Source: an uncultured Psychrobacter sp. (GTDB lineage: Bacteria; Pseudomonadota; Gammaproteobacteria; Pseudomonadales; Moraxellaceae). Taken from it: DNA of 64,000 bases. Both the position numbers and the translations under genes were made by a program. Below, piece after piece: positions 45,563 through 52,992 of this stretch. Where the stretch lies: assembly GCF_947488565.1 (NCBI RefSeq), contig NZ_CANKZC010000003.1, positions 124,001 through 188,000 on the forward strand, read 5' to 3'. Under the pieces are notes generated by a model that saw only the letters and a list, made by a program, of their open reading frames with translations, did no database searches and was not told where the DNA came from. Each line of letters begins with the position of its first letter. Position 1 is the stretch's first letter.

Positions 45563-48532
45563 ATGACTTGTAGAAAAAACGTGAACTCTCTAACGACAGA
45601 GGAAAAGGCCGCTTTCATTAGTGCAATTAAACTGATGAAGGCTGAGTTATACGCATACGTCGACGATGAAGATGATCCAGCACACGTACGCGCCTTATAC
45701 CCTTTAATCAATAACACCTATGACAAGTATGTACTTGACCACTATATGGCCATGAACTGGGCAACACCAGGAGGTTGGGATTGGGCTTTAGATCCAATGA
45801 GTCCTAGCCTGTTTATGATTCGAAATGGAGCACATCGCGGTCCGGCGTTTTTGCCATGGCACCGTGCGTTTATACGCCAGTTTGAGCTGGACTTGGACAG
45901 ATTGGTACCTGGGGTAACATTACCATATTGGGACTGGGCAGCAGATGCAGCGGACCCTATGAATGCCGCTGTCTGGGCCAATGATCTTATGGGCGGCAAT
46001 GGATCTGGTGCGGGTAATTTTGTTCAAGATGGTCCATTCAGAGCAGACATTTGGGATATTGTAGTCATTGACGTTGGTTTTAGACAACTAGATTTGACCA
46101 ATCCACAGGTTCGAATTGACGAAGATCTGGTTCGGCGGTTTGGCGCTAGCATTAGGGCTCCTAACTTGCCCACTCAGGATCATGTTGATGAAATTCAAGC
46201 GATAACGCCATATGACAGCGCTGATTTTGATAGAGTAAGCACAGGTTATCGAGCTGCGAACGAGGGGCGTATGGCTCTTGTAAGTGGAAATTCTCCACCG
46301 CTCTCCAATACTCATAATCTCGTCCACGAATGGGTAGGAGGTTCTATGCTTCCAGGCACTTCTCCTAATGACCCGGTCTTTTTTCTGCATCACTGCTTTG
46401 TGGATAAACTATGGGCTGATTGGCAAGCGCTGCATCCGACAGTGCCTTATGTTCCTGTTGACTCAGGAAGCAATGATCATCTCGATGGTCACCGCTTGAA
46501 TGACACACTCTTTGGTTTGGGAACGCTGGTATCTGAGACGTTGGATCACCACGCTATGGGATACTCATATGATACGGATACGCCGCCTATAGTGATACCC
46601 CTCAACACGACATTAGTGTTTAACGCTATACCTGTAGGTAGTACAGCGGTGCGGGCTGCAACTTTTAACATAAGTCCTCCCAGTCCTGACAACAGTTTTT
46701 GTAGAGAACTAATATTTACTATCACGGCCGGCCCTACAGGCACAGGGTTTGGAACGCCTGACGGTGATAGGGTTGTCGTTAATACAGATAGTACTAATGT
46801 AGCGCAGGTTTGGTTTTCTTACACAGCTACCAGTGTTGGTAGCTCAGGTCCAGAAACCGCGCAAATTACCTGTGTACAAACTGGGCAAGCGTGGTCTATC
46901 AGTTTATCTGCCACGACTATCCCCAAACCAACGGTCGCCACCGTTTTGGTGCTGGATAAATCTGGTAGTATGGCTTGGGACGCAGGCGATGGTCGGTTAC
47001 GTATTGAAGTGCTCAAAGACAGCGCGCCTGTATTCGTCGATCTATTGGGCGACGAAGACGGCATTGGTGTGGTGTATTTCGACAGTAATGCGACCCCGGG
47101 GACTTCGATTGCGGTTGCGGGCGCGTTAGGCACGGGCTCTGGGCGTATAGCTGCGAATGAAGCCATCATGGATCAACCATCATCTGGCGGTTCGACGTCT
47201 ATTGGTGCTGGGATTGAGTTGGCTAGTAGCGAGTTGGGTGATTTGACACCTAGCAGCTATAATCATACTGCTATGGTGGTACTCACGGATGGTCGCGAAA
47301 ACCGATCGCCTTACATTAGCCAACTTCTAGATGATGGCATTATCAATGATAGCGTCTTTGCTATTGGCTTAGGAACGGCGCTACAGATCAGTCCTGCTGC
47401 TTTGGAAGCATTAACTGGTAGTACAAATGGTTATGTCTTAATGACTGGTACTTTGGATACTGATGACTACTTTACGCTTCAAAAATATTTTTTGCAGATA
47501 CTGTCAGGAGTTAAAAATACGGAGGTAGTGATGGATCCCGAGGGTTGGATTCAACCTGCCCGTAAGATACGTATTCCGTTTAATCTTAACGAAGCAGATA
47601 TCACAGTAGATGCAATCTTGTTGACGGGAGACGCTCTACCAGATGTTTTTGACTATATGCTTGAAACTCCAAGTGGCAAAATAATCGACCCAAGCATTGC
47701 CAACGCTTCTGTTGAGTTAGCGTTTTCAGCAAGTGAACACGTGCAGTTTTATCGCATGACTTTGCCGACCGCTGTTGCAGGGCTTGAAGAACGTGAAGGT
47801 CAATGGCATGCAGTCCTCAATCTGAATGAAAAAGTATTCGCTAAATATTTAGCCAGCCTTGAAAACGACCGTGAAAAATTTAATAAGGTCAAGACACACG
47901 GGCTACGCTATTCCTTTAATGTGCATTCTAGTTCTGATCTACGCCTTAGAGCGCAGCTTGAGCAGGCTACCCGAGAGCCAGGCGGCATGATAACTTTATC
48001 AGCTCAATTGACTCAGTACGAGCGCCCCTTAGACAATGGTGCGTCCATCCGAGCAGAGTTAGAAAGACCTAATGGCACTAAAGTAAATTTAACCCTATCG
48101 GAGGTTGAGCCTGGTGTTTTCAATGTCGCATTCCATGCTGGTTCAGCCGGTATCTATAAGGTGCGGGTTTTGGCGAAAGGTCAATCAATACAAAACAACC
48201 CCTTTACAAGGGAGCAGCTCTTAAGTGCTGCTGTCTGGATAGGCGGTGATGATCCATTCCCAAGCAGTAATACGGATGGATATGATCAAAAACTTTGCCA
48301 TCTGCTTATGTGTTTGCTAGAGAAAGATAGTATTCGCAGCTTTCTCAAACGACAAAAGATTGATGCCGAAGAGGTGAGCGAATGTCTTAAAAAAGCTTGT
48401 GCAGATAACCGTCGATCAAAGTTACGACCAGAGGTTACTAACAATAAAGAATTGACCGATGCCTTGGTCGCGTTTGTTAAAAACCCAAGCCTCATAGTAA
48501 AGTGGCTTAGAAATGCAAAAAATAAGTCGTAA
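45563..48532 (+). CDS. Tyrosinase - beta domain - von Willebrand factor A fusion protein, cassette B
   Basis: The start at 45563 is set by AAAGGAG nine bases upstream, giving 989 residues. Residues 1-350 are a tyrosinase domain with all ligands: CuA His60, His91, His100; CuB His251, His255, His276/277. A beta-rich domain like the one in cassette A covers about 353-458. A vWA domain follows with a complete MIDAS: Asp465-x-Ser467-x-Ser469, Thr545, Asp576 (LTDGRE). The last 350 residues contain beta-rich Ig-like segments and a charged C-terminal helical part. No signal peptide or membrane anchor is visible. vWA domains usually bind a partner protein through a metal, so this enzyme may be targeted or clustered by it. 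Confidence 0.88.
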   Translation: MTCRKNVNSLTTEEKAAFISAIKLMKAELYAYVDDEDDPAHVRALYPLINNTYDKYVLDHYMAMNWATPGGWDWALDPMSPSLFMIRNGAHRGPAFLPWHRAFIRQFELDLDRLVPGVTLPYWDWAADAADPMNAAVWANDLMGGNGSGAGNFVQDGPFRADIWDIVVIDVGFRQLDLTNPQVRIDEDLVRRFGASIRAPNLPTQDHVDEIQAITPYDSADFDRVSTGYRAANEGRMALVSGNSPPLSNTHNLVHEWVGGSMLPGTSPNDPVFFLHHCFVDKLWADWQALHPTVPYVPVDSGSNDHLDGHRLNDTLFGLGTLVSETLDHHAMGYSYDTDTPPIVIPLNTTLVFNAIPVGSTAVRAATFNISPPSPDNSFCRELIFTITAGPTGTGFGTPDGDRVVVNTDSTNVAQVWFSYTATSVGSSGPETAQITCVQTGQAWSISLSATTIPKPTVATVLVLDKSGSMAWDAGDGRLRIEVLKDSAPVFVDLLGDEDGIGVVYFDSNATPGTSIAVAGALGTGSGRIAANEAIMDQPSSGGSTSIGAGIELASSELGDLTPSSYNHTAMVVLTDGRENRSPYISQLLDDGIINDSVFAIGLGTALQISPAALEALTGSTNGYVLMTGTLDTDDYFTLQKYFLQILSGVKNTEVVMDPEGWIQPARKIRIPFNLNEADITVDAILLTGDALPDVFDYMLETPSGKIIDPSIANASVELAFSASEHVQFYRMTLPTAVAGLEEREGQWHAVLNLNEKVFAKYLASLENDREKFNKVKTHGLRYSFNVHSSSDLRLRAQLEQATREPGGMITLSAQLTQYERPLDNGASIRAELERPNGTKVNLTLSEVEPGVFNVAFHAGSAGIYKVRVLAKGQSIQNNPFTREQLLSAAVWIGGDDPFPSSNTDGYDQKLCHLLMCLLEKDSIRSFLKRQKIDAEEVSECLKKACADNRRSKLRPEVTNNKELTDALVAFVKNPSLIVKWLRNAKNKS

Positions 48533-48566
48533 TGTTATGAACGTATAGCAAGATAGATGTATAACC

Positions 48567-48604
48567 AGCCAAAGGGACGGCATACTGCGTTTCTTTGGCT
48601 TTAT
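48567..48604 (+). terminator. Decayed terminator after cassette B
   Basis: AGCCAAAG and CTTTGGCT still pair, but the inner stem of the cassette A hairpin (44403) has mutated. This supports duplication of the full cassette including its terminator. The rest of the gap to phaB (48605-48902) shows no gene. Confidence 0.6.
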
Positions 48605-48902
48605 AGTTAATATATCAATGATTTTCAAAAATTTTTTTAACATTACTCAGATTGATACCTAAGTTTAGCTTATTACTTGAATTTAGATTGGTATCTTACA
48701 TGGTAATTTTGCTAAATATCGAAGTAACTTGACCTTTATGTCGTATTGTTAAACGCAGTCGTTTTCTTTAATACTAAACCCCTACAAATAACAATGATTT
48801 ATTACCAACATAGGATAATTATCAGGGGAGAACTGTGTTATATTCCAGTAAAAGAATGTAGCTGTACGTTAATTATTCATCAATAAGATAAGGAAGTTTT
48901 TT

Positions 48903-49664
48903 ATGTCAAAATCGAATGTTTCAGACAAAAAAGTTGCTTTAGTAACAGGTGCACTTGGTGGAATCGGTACAGCTATTTGTGAGAAGTTAGTGACTAGTGG
49001 CTATCATGTCATAGCAACCTTAAGTAAAGAAGATCCTGAGCGTACAAAAAAGTGGTGCAATGATAATGGATTTGACTCAGATAACTTTGAGTTTCTTGCC
49101 GTTGATGTGAGTAATCACGAAACCGCAACGGCAGCGATTCAACAGGCAATTGATAAGTACGATAGCATTTATGCTTTGATAAACGGAGCAGGTATCACTC
49201 GTGATAGTAGCTTTAAAAAAATGAGCTTTGCGCAATGGAAGGAAGTAATTGACACTAACTTGACGTCTCTTTATACCATTGTTCATCCAGTTTTTGTCAA
49301 AATGCTAGAACAAAAAACTGGCCGCATCGTCAATATCAGCTCGATAAATGGCTTACGTGGTCAGTATGGGCAGACGAATTATTCAGCCGCCAAAGCAGGC
49401 ATTATTGGATTTACTAAGGCATTGGCATACGAAGGGGCTGCTTCATCAGTTACAGCCAACGTCGTTGCTCCTGGTTATACATATACACCCATGGTGGAGA
49501 GTGTACCTGAACATATTATGGATAAAATTAAAGAAACTATTCCAATGAGTCGTTTGGCTAGTGCAAACGAAATCGCTGCTGCTTGTATGTATCTTATCAG
49601 TGAAGATGCCATATTCGTCACAGGTGAAACCATATCAGTAAATGGTGGTCAGTATATGTCTTAA
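48903..49664 (+). CDS. phaB: Acetoacetyl-CoA reductase (PhaB-like SDR)
   Basis: This short-chain dehydrogenase of 253 residues reduces acetoacetyl-CoA to (R)-3-hydroxybutyryl-CoA with NADPH, the precursor of polyhydroxybutyrate. The nucleotide motif is VTGALGGIGTAIC, the NAG-type motif appears as INGAGIT, the catalytic Ser is in VNISSINGLRGQYGQ and Tyr/Lys in TNYSAAKAGIIGFTKAL. C-terminal GxxxSVNGGQYMS is typical of the PhaB/FabG group. The pha context favours PhaB over FabG. GATAAGGAAG precedes the start. Confidence 0.92.
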   Translation: MSKSNVSDKKVALVTGALGGIGTAICEKLVTSGYHVIATLSKEDPERTKKWCNDNGFDSDNFEFLAVDVSNHETATAAIQQAIDKYDSIYALINGAGITRDSSFKKMSFAQWKEVIDTNLTSLYTIVHPVFVKMLEQKTGRIVNISSINGLRGQYGQTNYSAAKAGIIGFTKALAYEGAASSVTANVVAPGYTYTPMVESVPEHIMDKIKETIPMSRLASANEIAAACMYLISEDAIFVTGETISVNGGQYMS

Positions 49665-49777
49665 CTTTACTGTTAAACATTTTTGTTACAGTACTGTATA
49701 AAGTAACAAACTTAATAATATTATAATGTTTTCTTAACCTTTAACGCATACGATTTTTTCTCAACCGTCAATATACG

Positions 49778-49998
49778 GAGCAATAAGATGTCACAACAAA
49801 CCCCGCAAGATTATATGAATCAGTTTAATGAAAATGCAAAAAAAATGTTCGAACCTTGGACAAAGCTAAACCAATCGTTCGATACAAGGAGTAATGATAT
49901 GTCACAACAGACCCCGCAAGATTATGTCAATCAGTTCAATGAAAGCGCCCAAAAAATGTTTGAACCTTGGACCAAGTTAAACCAAGCTTTTTTAAAAA
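49778..49998 (+). repeat. 111-base direct duplication covering RBS and start of the phasin gene
   Basis: Unit 1 begins at GGAGCAATAAG-ATG (49788) and unit 2 at AAGGAGTAATGAT-ATG (49899). The coding parts are nearly identical over about 31 codons, with mostly silent changes. Confidence 0.9.
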
Positions 49999-50507
49999 AC
50001 GCTGAAATGATGACCGAGTTTTCACTTAATACTATTAAGACCTACGCAGAAATGGGTCTAGAAAACATGCGTCAAGTTTCAGAAATAGACTCTCCAGAAG
50101 CTGCCAAAGACTTTAGCAGCAAGCAAGCAGAGATGCTTAATACCATCAGTCAAAAAATGTTGTCAGACGCTCAGCGCATGACAGAGCTTGGCAGCAATAT
50201 GCATGATGACGTTATGAAAGTTTTGGGTGAAGTTCAGGGTCAAACCAGTGAGCAAATGCAGTCAAATATGCAGAAAACTGCTGATCAAGCAACAAAAAAA
50301 GGCCAAGAGTACGCAGCAAACATGAACAAAATGGCTGAGCAGTTTACTGAGCAAGCCACAAAAGCTGCAAAAACTGCGACTGGTGCAAATACCAAATCAG
50401 GTGCAAAGACAAATACCAATGCTAGCTCGAATACCTCAAATACGAAAGCGAGCACAAAGACTGGGACTGGTAATACCAGCAGTACTGGAAAATCAACAAA
50501 TAAGTAA
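49788..50507 (+). CDS. phaP: Phasin family protein with duplicated N-terminus
   Basis: Phasins coat polyhydroxyalkanoate granules. The core (about residues 60-190) has the phasin pattern: FLKNAEMMTEFSLNTIKTYAEMG, SPEAAKDFSSKQAEML and an amphipathic helical stretch. The tail (190-239) is Lys/Thr/Ser/Asn/Gly-rich, resembling the PhaF-like low-complexity basic type. The first 37 residues are a direct duplicate of residues 38-74 (SQQTPQDY-x-NQFNE...MFEPWTKLNQ), and the copied DNA includes a ribosome-binding site, so ATG 49788 and ATG 49899 both look usable. It lies between phaB and phaC. Confidence 0.88.
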   Translation: MSQQTPQDYMNQFNENAKKMFEPWTKLNQSFDTRSNDMSQQTPQDYVNQFNESAQKMFEPWTKLNQAFLKNAEMMTEFSLNTIKTYAEMGLENMRQVSEIDSPEAAKDFSSKQAEMLNTISQKMLSDAQRMTELGSNMHDDVMKVLGEVQGQTSEQMQSNMQKTADQATKKGQEYAANMNKMAEQFTEQATKAAKTATGANTKSGAKTNTNASSNTSNTKASTKTGTGNTSSTGKSTNK

Positions 50508-50578
50508 TTGTAATTACTGATAAATTTAATCATCTTATTAGTTGTTATTGATGAGATATCATGTAATTATTAAACCTA

Positions 50579-50613
50579 AAAGGTGGGTTAGAGAACTCTA
50601 TCCCATCTTTTTT
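50579..50613 (+). terminator. Rho-independent terminator after phasin gene
   Basis: AAGGTGGGTTAGAG pairs with CTCTATCCCATCTT with a short loop and is followed by TTTTT. It separates the phasin gene from phaC. Confidence 0.75.
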
Positions 50614-50748
50614 CTATTGTGCTAGCTTTATTGGATCAATAGGCTTGCACTTTTGTACAAATTAGAAGTGTTTTATAACTATATATCGTTTAAAGCTGGA
50701 TACTGTTTAAATCCAGTATCGTTTATGGATAGGAAAATAGGTACAGAT

Positions 50749-52896
50749 ATGGATAATCATAAGTCCGATAAAAACAATCAGCAATCCGATGACCAATCAA
50801 ATATATCATCGCAAAAATCAAATACACAACAGTCAAATACACAAGATAGTCAAAATAATACTAGCGATGCCTTTAACTTTAATAGCTTCGGTCAACAATA
50901 TTTAGATCAGTTAAACCAAGTAAATCAGCTCAATCAATCTTTATTTGATCAATCTAGTCAAGCTTCAAATCCGTTCGAAGCCAACATGAAGCTATGGCAG
51001 AACTCAATCAATAATTTTGGCAATTTTATGATGCCAAGTACTTCTGAAAACGTTGGTGCTCAACAGACAGACTCATCGCAAAACGATAAAAGTAAAGATC
51101 AACAAACCGCTAACAACGATATGAATGGTCTTAATGAGTTGTCCCAAAAGCTTTTTAGTGAAACGTTAAAACGTGCTGGTAAAGATGACAATATAAGCCA
51201 ATCTTTGATGCTCAACATGATAGACGGTTGGCAGAAGTTCAGTACAGGTGTGGCAGAAAAAAGCCCCACTGCATTAATTGAACAACAAATGAATTTATGG
51301 AAACAACAGTTTCAGCTGTACCAAAATACCCTAATGAAAGGGTCAGAAGACCAAATACAACCTCTTGCCACCCCAGAAAAAGGCGATAAACGTTTTGCAG
51401 ACGAAGAATGGACAAACAATCCTATCTTTGACTTTTTGAAACAAAGCTATTTGCTAACAGCTAACGGCATGATGGACACTATTGATAATACTGAAGGTGT
51501 TGATGAAAAAACCCGCCAACGTTTGTCGTTCTTTACGCGTCAATGGCTAAACGCAATGGCACCAAGTAATTTTTTATGGAGTAATCCTGAAATACTGCGA
51601 TTGACCATGGAATCAAAGGGCCAAAATCTGGTAAGAGGACTCAAGCAGCTAACAGAAGACATGGAAAAAAGCTCTAAAATGCTAAGCATTCGCATGACTG
51701 ATCATGATGCGTTTAAGCTTGGTGAAAACATTGCCACGACAGCAGGTAAGGTGGTGTTTCGTAACCGATTGTTTGAGTTGATACAATATAATCCGTCGAC
51801 AGCCAAAGTTCATAAACGACCTTTATTAATTGTGCCACCATGGATTAATAAATTTTATATCATGGATCTAAAAGAGAAAAATTCATATATCCGTTGGGCG
51901 CTTGATGAAGGCCATAGCGTCTTTGTGATGTCGTGGGCCAATCCAACGCGGGCTTATAAAGACGTCAATATGAAGGATTATATGCACGAGGGACTGCTGA
52001 CGGCTTTAGATGTCATTAAAGAGATTACAGGGGAGTCAGCTGCTAACGTCATCGGTTATTGCATTGGTGGTATGTTGCTGGCGTTGACGCTATCTTGGTT
52101 GACTGAAAATAAGCAAGCAGATCGTATAGCCAGTGCAACTTTTTGGGCCACGATATTTGACTTTAGTGATCCTGGAGACTTAGGCGTATTTATTGACGAA
52201 CGTACGGTCAGCGCGCTTGAGCAAGAAGGAGAGCAGCAAGGGGTATTTGACGGACGTCTAATGGGCGCTGCCTTTAGTCTTTTGCGCGAAAACAGTCTTT
52301 ATTGGAATTATTATGTGCAAAATTACCTAAAAGGGGAGCGTCCAATTCCGTTTGATCTTCTATATTGGAACTCTGATGCTACCAACGTGACTGCCGCATT
52401 GCACAGCTTTGTACTACGCGAGTTGTATTTGGGTAATAAGATGATTGAAAAAGGCGAGTTGGTATACGACGGTGTAAAGATTGATTTGTCAAAAGTGACT
52501 ATCCCAACCTATGTCGTAGCAACATTACAAGACCATATCGCCAAATGGAAAGGAAGCTATGCGTCTACACAAGTGCTGGGCGGTGATGTTACCTTTGTAC
52601 TCGGTGAGTCAGGGCATATCGCTGGCATTATCAACCCGCCAACGGGTAAGTATGGCTTTTATACCCATGAAGATTATGTCGCCGATCCTGATGAATGGTA
52701 TGCCAAAGCAGAAAAGCACGATAAGAGCTGGTGGCTACATTGGAGCGAATGGATCAATCAGCATAGTGCAGGTGAAGTGGATAGCAGACAACCGGGTATC
52801 ACGCATACAGGTAAAGAGTGGCAGGTACTCTCTGATGCTCCAGGGGAGTATGTACACGTCAGGGCAGATGAAGCGTTACGCTCAACTGAACCTTAA
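50749..52896 (+). CDS. phaC: Class I polyhydroxyalkanoate synthase
   Basis: PhaC polymerises (R)-3-hydroxyacyl-CoA into polyester. Starting at 50749 (AGG seven bases upstream; a longer frame from 50653 lacks a site) it has 715 residues. The catalytic triad is Cys438 in VIGYCIGGMLLAL, Asp595 in LQDHIAKW and His623 in GESGHIAGIINPP. PWINKFYIMDL and SWANP are also diagnostic. The first 110 residues or so are Gln/Asn/Ser-rich and poorly folded-looking, making the protein longer than the roughly 590 residues of the R. eutropha enzyme. Together with phaB and phaP it forms a pha cluster; phaA is not in the window. Confidence 0.95.
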   Translation: MDNHKSDKNNQQSDDQSNISSQKSNTQQSNTQDSQNNTSDAFNFNSFGQQYLDQLNQVNQLNQSLFDQSSQASNPFEANMKLWQNSINNFGNFMMPSTSENVGAQQTDSSQNDKSKDQQTANNDMNGLNELSQKLFSETLKRAGKDDNISQSLMLNMIDGWQKFSTGVAEKSPTALIEQQMNLWKQQFQLYQNTLMKGSEDQIQPLATPEKGDKRFADEEWTNNPIFDFLKQSYLLTANGMMDTIDNTEGVDEKTRQRLSFFTRQWLNAMAPSNFLWSNPEILRLTMESKGQNLVRGLKQLTEDMEKSSKMLSIRMTDHDAFKLGENIATTAGKVVFRNRLFELIQYNPSTAKVHKRPLLIVPPWINKFYIMDLKEKNSYIRWALDEGHSVFVMSWANPTRAYKDVNMKDYMHEGLLTALDVIKEITGESAANVIGYCIGGMLLALTLSWLTENKQADRIASATFWATIFDFSDPGDLGVFIDERTVSALEQEGEQQGVFDGRLMGAAFSLLRENSLYWNYYVQNYLKGERPIPFDLLYWNSDATNVTAALHSFVLRELYLGNKMIEKGELVYDGVKIDLSKVTIPTYVVATLQDHIAKWKGSYASTQVLGGDVTFVLGESGHIAGIINPPTGKYGFYTHEDYVADPDEWYAKAEKHDKSWWLHWSEWINQHSAGEVDSRQPGITHTGKEWQVLSDAPGEYVHVRADEALRSTEP

Positions 52897-52992
52897 TAAA
52901 TCTTGTCTGTTAGTAAACAATTAGCCTTAGTGGATAATCAATAATAGCAGTATATAAAAAACATTATCGTCAACTCAAAATTGGAACCACCT

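Noticed and set aside
40070..48605. Classical integrated island with att sites at tRNA-Asp
   Set aside because: No integrase gene and no direct repeat of the tRNA 3' end was found on reading through the region; only the location is suggestive.
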